Shown in pieces: positions 10,723 through 23,048 of a DNA stretch of 64,000 bases (position 1 is the stretch's first letter; each line of letters begins with the position of its first letter). The notes below the pieces were generated by a model. That model ran no database searches. It was not told where the DNA came from and saw nothing but the letters and a program-made list of their open reading frames with translations. Source of the stretch: Cymbomonas tetramitiformis (lineage: Eukaryota; Chlorophyta; Pyramimonadophyceae; Pyramimonadales; Pyramimonadaceae); NCBI GenBank assembly GCA_001247695.2, contig LGRX02009880.1, forward strand, positions 97,712 to 161,711, given 5' to 3'. The translations under genes were made by a program, and so were the position numbers.

Positions 10723-12294
10723 GGCTTGGGAAGGTTGTAGAGCAAGTTGACTTGACCCTGAACCTGAACAAAATTGCCGTGGAAGCGTAAGAAAACAATT
10801 TCTACTTCGCTTTGCGTTCCAACTTCAATCCTGGAACGAGACACGACAACTCCACGTATGCACATGCGCACTAACTTTTATGTCAAGTTTGCGCACAGCT
10901 TCGCTGGCGTTTCAAGGTTGAAGGAGTCACGGCTTCAAGGCGTCAGCATCCCGTTATCAGTTGACAATGAAAAGTCCGCTATCTCCTCATAAAGGAAAAC
11001 CCGCTGTCTACTGACTACAGGAAGCCCGATATCTGATGAAAACTGGAAGACATCGAGCAAGTTTTGCCCGAGAGTTTTATGACAAGCTTATTTTGCTTGA
11101 AGGTGTGTGGTGTTTCCACGACTTTTGCATAGAGCTGTTGCTCAAAGTCCAGCGTCTGCATGCATTTCGAGTGTTGAACAAACAACTTTAAGACACATTT
11201 CTGCCAACCTAGCTGCTAAGGACCTGAGTATCCGAAACGCCATCTCTTCGACGCGTACAATAACAGCAAGCGAATAGCAAATTCGAAAGCCATCGGCTAA
11301 GTTTCAACAAAGGTCAAGGTTGCGCAGACTAGCGCTCAGGGATCACTGAGCACCAACACGAACACGTTTTCCCAAACTCCTCGAGGGCTTGAGCGCGCAT
11401 GTCGAATGGCAATTGTGGGATCGTGTCTGCGCATGTTTGTTACCTGCGGGTCGTCCGATACTGCTCTGCATATGTTTTAGTTTGCGTACGATTTTTCGAG
11501 ATAGCACAGTAAGGTGGGTTATTTACATATCGATTATTTGACGTTTCATAGCACGGCTTGCTGGTCAATGATTATTCCCACATAATGTGCGACAAGCCCT
11601 CTTCCGCTAGGGCACAGCTTGGTTCGCATCTACGACTAGCTATCGGTTCCGTCACTGGCATTCGCGTGATCGCTTGCTAACGCCCACCACGCGATGAAGT
11701 TTGAAGTTTGCAAGTTCAAGTGAAAGTTGGTGCGAGATAGTCCTAGGCAGACGAGAGCTCTCGTCGAGACGGTTGGATTTTATAGCTTAAGCTCGCACCG
11801 ACGTGTAGGTGAAGTGCAACTTCTATATACCTGTCGTGCGACTCTCGTCTATTCAAAGGAAGGTGTCTAATTTTTAGCTCTATATAATAAGAAAAGTTGA
11901 AACCTTTACTTTCGTTTCTAGAGCTTGAACTGCAGCTGGCTGGCTCTATTGCACTCCTAACGTAAGTTTCTAGCGTCACAGTATGGAGTTCCATGGTCGA
12001 CCTCAACTTTCTCGGATGGAAAATCCCTCGCGGCTATCGATATAAAGTGGGGTACGGCATGCTGAAAACTGGTCTCGAATTTGGATTTTGGACATCGGAC
12101 GGCTTCGGAATCGAAGGTCAAAGTTGGCAGATTTCGTCCAACGGTCATATTTCTCACACCGAGAAAATCGGGTGACATCAACGATTCCTGCTTATCGCCG
12201 TGACAAACTTTTCACCCTACGTGTAATAGTTCGTTGAAATCGTCTCGACGAGCAGAGTCCAAATCAACTCTTTAATTTTGGATATGAGCAAGTT

Positions 12295-12566
12295 CGGGGG
12301 GCACCCTCACTATAATAGTCTGGAGCACCCTCGCCATATTGCTGCACACCTTCACTGAAAATAGTGGAGCACCCTCGCCAAATTGTTGCACACCCTCACT
12401 ATAAATAGTGGAGCACCGACCCTCGCGAAATTGTCGCACACGCCTCACTATAAATAGTGGAGCACCCTCGCCAAATTGTTGCACACACCCTCACTATAAA
12501 TAGTGGAGCATCCTCGCCAAATTGTTGCACACCCTCCCTCGTATAAATAGTGGAGCACCCTCGCGG
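12295..12566. repeat. ~45-bp tandem repeat with TATAAATA palindromes
   Basis: About six imperfect copies of a unit containing CACTATAAATAGTG, GAGCACCCTCGCC and AAATTGTTGCACA. CACTAT and ATAGTG form an inverted repeat around AA, so each unit holds a small palindrome with a TATA-box-like core. Confidence 0.85.
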
Positions 12567-13149
12567 CCAAACCTGTGACAGGTTGTCCGTCGCGTGACAA
12601 TCATCAGACAGATCAATAATCATGCAAAGAACCAATTTAAAAAGTATTTAAAAAGATTAACAATACTGTCACGTGTCAGACAGATGACAGAATCTTCTCA
12701 TTTTGAGATTTCACCTCAAGAGCGATTGTCATTACAGTGTGACACAGTATTGAGCATTGGAAAGCATGGGATGGATGGAATGGATGGTTCCATCGACGGA
12801 ACGATCAAGGAGGATCGATTCGAGGTTTGTTACATTTTAGAAGCTCGGAGACTTCGGACTCTATGATAGGTACAAACCCTAAGTCATAAATTCTAAATTT
12901 GACCGATCCGAAGGCTCTGGCCCCCACGCCAGGGTTGGGTAGGTCACAGATGTGTGGCACCAGCGCACCAGCATCAGCACCACACCAACTCTGTGTCACA
13001 CTCCGCTCGCCTCACGCCTGCGCCTACGGCAGGCTACGCCTCTTCGCCTGCACCTAAAACCTAATGAATTCTCTGATCATGCATGTCGATCATGTGACAG
13101 ATGATTGGATACAGGAGACTGAACTCTGAACCAAGTCGAAGTGGGGGAC

Positions 13150-13235
13150 CATTTTGCGCAGCATAAATAAGCATACAGCATAAGCTACAGCATAAGCTAC
13201 AGTATAAGCTACAGCATAAGCTACAGCATAAAGTT
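13150..13235. repeat. 12-bp tandem repeat
   Basis: About six copies of CATAAGCTACAG with small variations. I can assign no function. Confidence 0.85.
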
Positions 13236-13804
13236 TTCTCCCACTGTAATTATTGCCCCGTTTGCTGCACCTGTTTCAAGGCACACATGTTTTGCTTCGT
13301 CGCCTGCGCCTGCGCGTGATGATCAACGACGGAGTTGGCCGTGAGAACAGGAGTACCTCAACTGTCATCAATCAGGAACCAGAACGCTCTCGTCCGAATA
13401 TGAACACATAGCTCATCACTTCAGAATAAACATTACCAGCGCGTTTTGACGTATGTGCTTTGTGCAAATGAAATCCTACTAAACGCAAGCGCCACGATAG
13501 ACACTGGCAGGATGAAGCGTGAAAGTTGCTTCGCAGCAATCGCCGTCAGCAGTGCGTCCCGAAAATAACACTCGATCCCTGTTTCCCCTTTTTTTCTTCC
13601 TTCGATGACTATTGCATCACTTAACAGCCATTTGGTTAATACTATCCCAACAGTCAGATATGGCAGTACACTGTGGTCGCCCCTTTCCTTCGAACAAGCC
13701 GCAAGGTCTTGCATTTTTTACACTTCTTTTTTCGCGAGGTGACTTTAGATAGTGTTTTAAACTGCGCCAGGTTTGTACTAAGTTTCGCAACTTGCGGGTA
13801 TCCT

Positions 13805-16800
13805 ATGCCAGCTTTACTTGCCCTGTCAGTATCCGCGCCAACGGACTTCCTAACCTCAACTGAATCGGAGGGCTCGCGCTCGAAGATTCAACGTGTGCAA
13901 GAATTTGCACGTTCGTCAGAAATCCTGCCAAATACAGGTATGCAGTTGTTACCGCCACCGCTAAGGTAAGCAATACGCGTCAACTTCTACAAGCCGTTTT
14001 ATTGTTTGTCCACCTTGTCCACCAGTACTTTGGGTGAGCCAGCCGAGTTTGAGCTGCTAAAACGCGGGAATGCACCATGCATCCTGTAATGCCGAAGGTG
14101 GAGCTTCGCCACAACAATGTAAACCATCAAATCATACCTGAATACGCTTAGCACTCTGCCCAGGCCGTATGTTCCACGTTCGTACCTACACAAGTCCATC
14201 TGAAAGAGCTTGCCTTTCGTGTCTGTCAAAATCATGTTCTCTGGTTATCCATCCATCATTCGCCTTCAACGCCTTACGTTCTTCGGATAGGGTTGGTGCA
14301 GAAACCCTAAAGTTTGGCACACGCCGTACTTTGCAACGGTGGTTATCGCAAACAGAAGGTTCAGCTCCCGCTCCAGAGTCAGCTCCAGCGCCTGAGGCAC
14401 AAGACTTCGAAGGTCCAGCTTCGGAAGCTACTCTACGTGCGGATTCGGCTACAGATGCGGCGTCGGCAGCAAGCCCCGAGATGGCTCCAGCACCGGAGCC
14501 AGCTCCAATATTCGACGACTATTCGTCCACAACAGAAACATCAGGTTAGAATGCGTTTCCGTTTCCACACTGTTCCCTTACAAGCTGCCTCACAATCGCA
14601 CTGCCTAATTTCTGATGAGCTCCAGCGCCTTCAACCTGCCGAACACGATCTGATAGCGCCCACGCAGCACGCCGACCTACCCGCCCTCAACCAAGCTGGT
14701 GTCCGAAAATCCGGTTGGTGCACAGTTTGTTTTCCCGGCTTAGTCCATTTGTTGTTCTCAGATCTACCACGCGGCACGTTACCAAACTTCGGCAACCACA
14801 CAATTCCGCCGGCCTCCAACAAGACGCAAAAGGTCATACAAGGTAACATTTCACCGGGTTGTGGCCCCTTCACTTTCAAGTCAAAAGGCCCAGAGAGAAG
14901 TCCCCAGTGCTCTGACCCTGGGATAGTGGGAAGTTGGAAAGTCGCTACAAAGGCAGGCCGAGTGATGAGACCAGGACAAAACGCGGAGCAGAGAGTGTGT
15001 GTTCTGGGAGAAGCCGGGGCAGTGATGGGGAGAGGAAGCAGGCTGCTTGACGTGCGCCTCGGGGGTGGGCCAGGTGAGGAGAGAAGGGTACCGCGGGATC
15101 CAACTCACACCGAATGTACAATCAGCGTAGTTCTAAGGGCATGCGCAGTCCCAGAGTCGCGCTTGGCACTGCTGCAAATGTGATGATGATTCCCGTTTGT
15201 TCTTGGCACAGAGGAGGAGGAGGAGGAGGTGCGGCTCAACAACCTTGGGATGGACTTTTTCGTGTTCGGAATCGTCTTTGTATGCATATTTTCATGCTTC
15301 GTCGGAGCGCATTACAGCGTCTGGTCAGACCGCGGCCTCCTCATGATATTTTCCGTGTTTGCCGCAATCATTGTTGGCGAGGAGGACGGCTTGCCCCTTG
15401 ACTCTGCCCTCAACGACTTCGTGGTTGTCGTCTTCATTTTGGCGACAGCCATTCTTGCATTCAAGCACCCGATGTTCTCAACCATCTTGACCGGGTATGC
15501 CTGCCTACCACTGCCAGAATATATCTAAGTAGAGCACTTTTTGAAGCACATTTTGAGCACCTTTTTACCCATTCGGCACGCTTTAGGCACCTTACGATAG
15601 ATGAATCGCCCTTCTATCGCCATTTATCCATTTGGCACGCTTTAGGCACCTTATGATAGATGAATCGCCCTTCTATCGCCATTCACCCATTCGTCACCCT
15701 TTAAGCACCTTATGATAGAGGAATCGCCCTTCTATCGCCGTTTACCCATTCGGCACCCTTCACGCGCCTCCTGAGCAATCTTGAGAGCAATATGATGGTG
15801 GGACGGAGCCGCCACAGTGGCCTGGCCGGGGCATTACTGTGCACGCTCGTCATGGATGGACTGTTCTTCATGGAAATAATGAATATGACCATCTTTGGCA
15901 TTTCCATGGTATGCTGCCCATTGCCATTTGCACTTCTCGTGCCTTGCCACCTTCAGCATGTCTAGGATGCACTGCCCATTGCCATTTGCACTTGCCGTGC
16001 CTTGCATCTTCGGTGCCACGCTGCCTGAGTGTGGTGTGTCCATTTTGTGCTCCGCAGTGCCATTTGCACTGATTGAGCCTTGCAGCGTTTCTGCTTCCGC
16101 AACGCACCATATGCTCACTCACAAATGTGGCATGAAGTTAGATCAGTCGGCTGAGACGCCTCCAAGCACACTCCTGGACACAAACACCGGTGCTAAGTCA
16201 GTTCCAAACGCTGGTGCTAATCAGTGATCGCCATGAAACGATGGTCACTGATTGCATATGGGCTTTCATCGATTATTGCTGGTGGGCACTAAGCGCTGAT
16301 TGGTAGCGGACTTTGAATGATGACCGTTGATCGCTGGTGGGCACTAAGCGCTGATTGGTAGCGGACTTTGAATGATGACCGTTGATCGCTGGTGGGCACT
16401 AAGCGCTGATTGGTAGCGGACTTTGAATGATGACCCTGGTGGGCACTAAGCGCTGATAGCGGACTTTGAATGATGACCGTTGATCGCTGGTGGGCACTAA
16501 GCCCTGATTGGTAGAAGACTTTGAATGATGACCGTTGATCGCTGGTGGGCACTAAGCGCTGATTGGTAGCGGACTTTGAATGATGACCGTTGATCGCTGG
16601 TGGGTACTAAGCGCTGATTGGTAGCGGACTTTGAATGATGGCTGCTGGGGGTTTGGCAGTGTGCCACAACTGAGTTAGGTGAGATGCGAACGAAGGTTTG
16701 ATAGTTACTTTGTTGTAGGATGTGCATTTGTCACCTGAAGATCACCTGAAGATGTAGAAATTCAGTTTCACTTTCATAGACATGCTTGAGATTTGGAGGT

Positions 16801-19800
16801 GATCGGGATGCGACAGGCGGTGAGTGTCCTGCTGTGGGGGTTTATGACCATGCGCTCCGCATCGCCCCCCGATCTCACACCAGATCCTGACACAGATCCC
16901 TATGTTCCACCCGCATATATTCTCCGGCTCAATCACGCACTCCTAGGTGAGCTCCTCCCTTACACTTTGTAGAGCGCAGGATGAGCAGAGGCAGGGAGAA
17001 GATGGGCAATGTATACAGGATAGGGGGGACGCAGAGAAAAGGAAGCGGAGGTTATGCAAAGCGGGGCAGAGAAAGGGGAAAAGAGGGGTGGGAGGATATG
17101 CAAGACGGGAGTCAGGTATGGTACATATTTTAATTTCCGAAAAGGAATTTTCGGAAATTCCTTGTATTTCCGAAAAAGGAAGTACTCCCAAGGGTTTATG
17201 TTTATGTTTGTTCTTATTCTTGTCCCCCCGCCCGCGAACAGCTTTTGGACTTCCCGCCGCACGAATCCTTTAGAGCTCGTCTTCCATTTGTAACTTTGCG
17301 TCCCTCGTCCGATCTGACTCACTCTCCATTGCTTACGCCGCCGCCGTTTTGGCCTCCGCCGCCTGCCACTCCACGATCCCCACCCTCTTCACTAGCGCGG
17401 CCTGCGCCCTGAACGCCAGATGTGCCCTCTCTTTGGCCTCGCCGTAGCTCCCTTGGCCACGCGTGCCGCCAACGCCAACGCTGCCTCGGTGTCCTCCACC
17501 GTGACCTGCGCCCTCTCCCGTGCCCCCTGCGTCCAAGCGCTGCGCTCAGCAAAGCTCCGTGCCGCACCAGATGAGCGGTGCGGCTCAAAGCTCTCCCTGT
17601 TTTCCCGGCGCAATCTGAGGGCCTTGCAAGTGTGGTGCAGGTGGATATTTCTTGATGAACGCGCTTGGATGGATGATCTACAGGTGTGCTGTCGCCCTGG
17701 TACCTGGTTGAGGTGTGCAACTCCGGACACTTGTACATTGCTGTCCTTGAATACGGTTGTCGTTGGGACATCATGATTCTTCTCATCTGACCTACAAAAA
17801 ATATGATGGAAATTGCAAAACCCTGAAACTCCAATCCCCTCTAAAATGCTAGATGATTGGTGTGAAAAGCCAAAATCCGGCTCGCTAAAGGTGCTTCAAT
17901 GCTTATTATGCACTGTTTTTTTTTTAGCTGCCGGATGCCACCAGAGCACCCTTACGCTGTGACCCGGCTGTTGGTGCGCGAAACTATGCACCCGGCAGTG
18001 ATGCCTCAGGGCCATGGTGCCATCCATGCCACTATTCTTTCAGGGTATGTTATACTGGGTACCCAGCAGTGATGCCTCAGGGCCATGGTGCCATCCATGG
18101 TGCTATTCTTTCAGGGTATCTTATATATCCCTTGGGCTTTTGGTGACTGGGTTGTCCCTTGGGCTTTTGGTGACTGGGTCGTCCCTTGGGCTTTTGGTGA
18201 CTGGGTTGTCCCTTGGGCTTTTGGTGACTGGGTCGTCCCTTGGGCTTTTGGTGACTGGGTTGTCCCTTGGGCTTTTGGTGACTGGGTTGTCCCTTGGGCT
18301 TTTGGTGACTGGGTGTCCCTTGGGCTTTTGGTGACTGGGCCGTCCCTTGGGCTTTTGGTGACTGGGTTGTCCCTTGGGCTTTTGGTGACTGGGCCGTCCC
18401 TTGGGCTTTTGGTGACTGGGGAGCACCACGGTCCCCGCAAATCAACTTGCGGTTAATGTCCCGTTGTCATTCCCGCCGCCGCCGCCGACTTCCCTTGCAC
18501 ATTATGTAACCCCCGCCACGCCGCCATATGCCGCTCCCGTCGTTTAAATTGCGGCGCCTAGCATAAGTGTCCTTCCAGCCTTTTCTCGCCACGGCGCACT
18601 CCCCTTGAACACCGCCCTTGTCCCCTTCCCCCGCTTCTTCCCCTGTGGCTGCAGGTTCAGCGGGCAGTCTGTGGACACGCAACTCTACTATTGGCCGCCG
18701 GAGTTATTTCGCCTGCAGGACAGCATCGTCGGTTGCTTCGAACTGATTTGCATCACGATGCTCGCCTTGTGGGCGTTCCTTTTCTGGGTACGCACTCCTC
18801 TAGCTTCACTTCGTTGACACGCTGGCGTTGTTGGGATGCTCATGCCCCCCCTCCAGCTTGGCACGGAGCCCTGATTGGTTCCTCCACTTAGCGGTGTGCC
18901 GTGTTGCGGATGGGTCCGCAGGCCGGCATGCGATGTCAGTACCACTACCGAGAGCCGCCGCCATCACAGATGTCCACTGCGGTGAGGGCGCCATCCTCCC
19001 ATGAAAACGTGATGCGATGCTGGCACCACGCTTGCCGAGCCGATCATGGGAGTCGAGAGGCGCGGGTGTCACATGTGCGCCAATCATTGGCAGTTGGGAG
19101 GCGCGTGCGGTTCACGTGTGCCAATCATGGCAGTTGGGAGGCGCGTGTGTCACACGTTTGCCAATCATGGCTGTTGTGGGGCATTTGCATCGATCAATTC
19201 GAACACACAGGCTGCCAATTGCATCATGCCCCCCCTCCAGTGGGATCGCATCTCGTGAACAAGCCGACCGTGGGATCGCATCTCATGAACAGGCCCAACG
19301 TAGAATCATATCTTGTGAACAAGCCCACCGTAGGATCACATCTTGTGAACAAGCCCACCGTAGGATCACATCTTGTAAACAAGCCCACCATTAGGATCAC
19401 ATATTGTGAACAAACCCACAAAGTAGGGATCTACATCTCGTGAACAAACCCACCGTAGGATCACATCTAGGTGAGCAAGCCCACCGTAGGATCATATATT
19501 ATTGAACAAATACCATTTCAGGATCTGTATTGTGAACAAGCCCACCGTAGGATCACATTTTGTGAACAAGCCCACCGTAGGATCACATCTTGTAAACAAG
19601 CCCACGGTGGGTTCGCATTGCATCCATTTAAGAGCGGAGGGAGGAAGGGTTGGGCTCCAGAGGCTCCCCACAGATTACAATCACTGCCCGTCACTCTCTT
19701 TTAGGATCGGCGGTGCTCACCACAAAACGGGGATTTCAGGAGGAGCGATATCTCGATGAAACCACGCCCTTCTTTGATGAGCTCAGGGAGAAGGTGTGCC

Positions 19801-20641
19801 CCTGCTGCCTACTCTGGATCTCCCTTTCGAGCGTTCAGTGAGGTACATGCCGGTGATGAGCCGCCATTGCTGTGTTTGTCCAATCGGAGGCGACCCAGAT
19901 CCATGAGCAGGGCATGACGATGTGGGTCGAGGGTTTCAGGGTTTCAAGGAGGGCCCAGCGACGACTGAGATGGTACATGTATGTCCCAATGCTATTTTGG
20001 CCTAAACCCGTTCACTTATCCTGCACAAGTTGACTTTGTGCGATGTCCCTATTATTAGCTCCGTCCAGGAGTGCAGTACCGAGTCTGAAGATTGCTTTGT
20101 TTGTGGCTCCCCGATGGTATGCTCTCAGCCATAAAGTGCGGGCTGGTGTGCCTTTGAGGCGCTGTGCTGCTGGGATGGGCATATGAATATGCTAACAAGG
20201 TCCGTCCAGGTTTGCAGAATGTGAATGTATGATAATTTGATGAATGGGTGAGGACGCGTGGGGTGCCCAACAGCTGACAATACACAACGAGAGGCTAGCT
20301 GGGCGACGGTACCTTTTGAAAAAGAAGGCCAAAGAGCTTCGACATAAGATTAAACGAATTCATAAGGTACGCTATACACAGGAAGCTTACTCATAATCAA
20401 GCATGCACATATGGCACATGGGTACGGAGGGACGAATGTGTAGCATTGACGCTTCATTGGCCGAATGTATAAACCCTATTTTTTTTCCAGATGTGGTTTG
20501 GGAGTGGTGAGTCGTTCTGGTTACGGGGCTGGGCGTGTATCAGGGCTTGCCTCCAGAGGAACCGGTCAAGAAAGATAAGAAAGCATCTTGGTATAACACG
20601 TTTTTTCGAAGAAAGAATCCGGATGGTTATGAAGAGCAATG
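13805..20641 (+). CDS. Multi-exon gene for a small multi-pass membrane protein, function unknown
   Basis: I join exons by consensus sites and phase: 13805-13965 (ATG start, donor AAG/GTAAGC, phase 2), 14291-14544 (phase 1), 15212-15494 (phase 2) and 18655-18787 (phase 0). Three successive phase matches support this. Later exons fit less surely: about 19674 or 19705 to 19793, about 20253 or 20274 to 20366, and a last exon starting at 20491 or 20544, ending at 20641 or 20661. The product starts with a short hydrophobic stretch, then an Ala/Pro/Glu-rich linker (APAPES), a Glu run, two hydrophobic spans (MDFFVFGIVFVCIF; FVVVVFILATAILAF), a further span (LICITMLALWAFLFW) and a basic tail (KKKAKELRHKIK). 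I do not recognise the family. Intron three (15495-18654) and intron four hold large minisatellites. A chloroplast or endomembrane location is possible but unproven. Confidence 0.55.
15562..15765. repeat. 59-bp intronic minisatellite
   Basis: About 3.5 copies with a period of 58-59 bp, marked by GGCACGCTTTAGGCACC (15575 and 15634). Each unit has GATAGA and TCTATC flanking AATCGCCCT, a possible hairpin. It lies in intron three of the membrane-protein gene. Confidence 0.9.
16278..16640. repeat. 55-bp intronic minisatellite
   Basis: About seven copies, with starts at 16278, 16333 and 16388 giving a 55-bp period and one shortened unit near 16437. The unit core is GGTGGGCACTAAGCGCTGAT. It lies in the same intron. 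Confidence 0.92.
18124..18420. repeat. 27-bp intronic minisatellite
   Basis: Eleven copies of a 27-bp unit (CTTGGGCTTTTGGTGACTGG core). The period is a multiple of three, so open frames on both strands span it; they are artefacts. A ~66-bp duplication sits directly upstream at about 18000-18115. Confidence 0.95.
19245..19622. repeat. 30-bp intronic minisatellite
   Basis: About twelve imperfect copies of a 30-bp unit (GTGAACAAGCCCACCGTAGG core) within intron four of the membrane-protein gene. The units are contiguous with no unique spacers, so this is not a CRISPR array. Confidence 0.93.
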
Positions 20642-20720
20642 AATTCAACCTCCAGGCATAAAGTAAACATTGTTGTGAGGGTATTCTTATTGATTCATAA
20701 CTACCTTGATAACAACCGCT

Positions 20721-21092
20721 TTAACGTGAATAAGTTATAGTCAGACAAGGATGAATGAACTCGTCCAGAACAGGTGAATAGTACTCAGGGTCTTGAGCGC
20801 CGAGGATGATGTCCGTATGTTCCTCAGTGCCAAAAGTCGTGCGACTCCAAGTTTCCTGCACGCAAGAAATAAACACCACAATGTTCTCCGTGCACCTCAA
20901 AGATGTCACGCTGACACCCAGAAGCTCTCTGGCAGAGCCAATGGGGCCACAGTCCCAAAGCCTGCACACTATTACATCGAGCGGAGTCTGTTTTCCATCT
21001 GTGGGGAAAGCGGATCCAGAAGCCTCGACGACCCATGCGGATGCGGTGACGTCCAGTCCCCAATCAAGTACCAAGTCCAGTCCCCAAGTCAA
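20721..21092 (-). CDS. Candidate 3' exon of an unrecognised gene
   Basis: An open frame of 123 codons ends at a stop just past the 3' end of the plus-strand membrane-protein gene, so the two would be convergent. The product has a balanced composition with patches such as LWDCGPIGSARELL and QDPEYYSPVLDEF, but I recognise no domain. There is no clear ATG start, so it would be a terminal exon if real. Confidence 0.28.
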   Translation of the reverse strand: MTWGLDLVLDWGLDVTASAWVVEASGSAFPTDGKQTPLDVIVCRLWDCGPIGSARELLGVSVTSLRCTENIVVFISCVQETWSRTTFGTEEHTDIILGAQDPEYYSPVLDEFIHPCLTITYSR

Positions 21093-23048
21093 CCGAAAAT
21101 ACTATTCCACTCCAGCACAAGCCTCACGATTTAGCTAGGCATGTAAGAAAATCCGTGTTATCGGTTCAACTCAGTGTCGGAGGGCTCAGACCACCTGCTA
21201 GACCACATACCCAGCTAGATCGATATTCGTTGTTAACTCAGTCAAACGTGAATTAATATCAACATGACTGATACCGTCGCATTTGGTTATATCACCGCGT
21301 ACACTTCCGCACAGGGAATTCCGGGAGCCGTTGGCTTCGGGCATGCGGTTCTCTTTTGCTTATTCTCAGACATGAACCAACGCAAACAAATTAACAAACA
21401 AGACCGCAAGCCCGTTCCCGGAGAAATTTCCTGCTACACCGACGAAGTTGGGACTCGGGGTAAACTTGCCGATGAGCGGCAAGCGTTCAAGATCACGCGA
21501 CCGGTCAAAATTCTCGATTCGATCGCCGCCGCCGACCGCCGAATCTAGCACTATGAGCTTGATTTGCGAACCGTGATATGTTGGCGACCACGATGTTCAT
21601 GGTTGCATCCGATGCGGATCGTGGATGAGAGTGATTGGCAGTGATCCAAATATAGGCAGACTCGCCCGCCTTGCGATGCACAAGGCAGCTTATAAATTCA
21701 CGGTTACTTAACATTTTAGAGCTTGTGGTGATTTAAAAGTTCATTATTTGGTTATGGTTTCATCATCCATACCGTAACTCTACCCCACTTTTCAGCCTTT
21801 ACAGTAATAAACGAGGGTACTGAAATGTGCCGATCGATCGTGCGTCCCACTAGTTCAATTTCCCTCCTTCAATTACGAGCCGAAGTACCGTTTAAAGATC
21901 GATTCGTCAAAATCCGTATGTTTATGGCACCGTTGGATTCATTCTTAGGCGGATTTATCAAACATCAATACTGGTTTCGCACAACCCGCCGCATCGTACC
22001 CGAACCTACTTGGTCGGTATGGTTTACGTTTTAGGTTTATATCTTCAGGCATCATCCATCACGCATGCCACCATCGTTGGATTTTGGATATCACCTATCC
22101 CTCATGACATCGTTGGATTGAATAATACGGTAGGGGCGTGCCACGGCGTTCCCTCGCGCCTCTAGCGCCTGCAAACAGAGCAGATATCGAATGGCCCGAA
22201 AACATTTTTTTGCGCCGTGACAATATATCGTGTATGTGTATGGCGCGAGCGTGCGGCGGCGTGTGAGTGAAAATTACGCGCCACGCCGTTGCTTGGCGCG
22301 AGGCTGAATTCTGGCTGCCGCGCCAGCGCAGGGCAGGGCGCCATGCGATGGCGATGGCGCTGGCACCTCCCGCGCTCCGCCTCCCCAAGGGGGGTAACTA
22401 TTACTCCCCTTGGCCTTCCTGCCATCTCCGATCTCGGTGCCACGCCAGCGTCGAGCGTGAGAAATTATATTCCTGCTTTCTTCATGAGGGGCAGGGGTAC
22501 TCTGGCTGAGACCACGAGCCTCCGGACGCGATTTTTTCACTTTTTTAAGGATTTTTTTATTTTTCTGTATTACACCGGAGGCTCTGGTACTTTTCGCGTG
22601 AGGCCAAAAAAAAGGTTCTCCGAATGCTTCAAAAACTTCACAGTTCCGAGAATGTGGTTAGACAAGCAGAAGTTCTGCTTGGAGCGGGGTCAAAAAGTCA
22701 TCAGGCTCTTCACAAACACTGGAAACAGGATTTTTACAGTAAACTCTAGCAGACAGCAAAACTGTAAATCTTACAAAGTGCATAACTTTTCAATGAATGC
22801 TCTATTTTCGATCATCTAACCATCATTCCAAACTAGATTTTCACCCCCATGTCGAGTATGCACGTGGTTACCTTAAATTTCATCTCTAGGCATATGAAGT
22901 ATCTCGCCTCCCGGTCCCTAGTGGAGTCAAACACTCCCACTTTCGGAATCAACCGCGATGTTGCGCTAATATTTTGACACGAATATATTTCACCTGACAT
23001 GTCGATATATAAAATCATATAGATATTGATAATGTTCACTTCAACGAG
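21093..23048. other. Region without supported gene
   Basis: Small open frames near 21264-21548 and 21825-22034 lack recognisable motifs and have weak codon patterns. A GC-rich patch lies at about 22140-22520. I see no repeat array and no obvious terminal repeat of the RecQ-bearing region to its right. Confidence 0.4.

Larger units (their letters stand above)
10723..13804. other. Intergenic region, no gene recognised
   Basis: No frame here has recognisable motifs or credible length. The region upstream of the WD40 exons should hold the missing first exon and promoter of that gene, but I see no clear candidate. Two tandem arrays (12295-12566 and 13150-13235) are listed separately. Confidence 0.5.

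Noticed and set aside
16808..16971. 54-codon frame (MRQAVSVLLWGF start) in intron three
   Set aside because: It is short, and the flanking exons already join in phase without it. It could be an extra exon, but there is no evidence.
17319..17834. GC-rich minus-strand frames with an Ala/Glu-rich coiled-coil look
   Set aside because: The appealing segments lie in different frames and in an intron of the plus-strand gene; GC-rich DNA gives such frames by chance.
18124..19622. Regular short repeats as a CRISPR array
   Set aside because: The units are contiguous without unique spacers and lie in eukaryotic introns.
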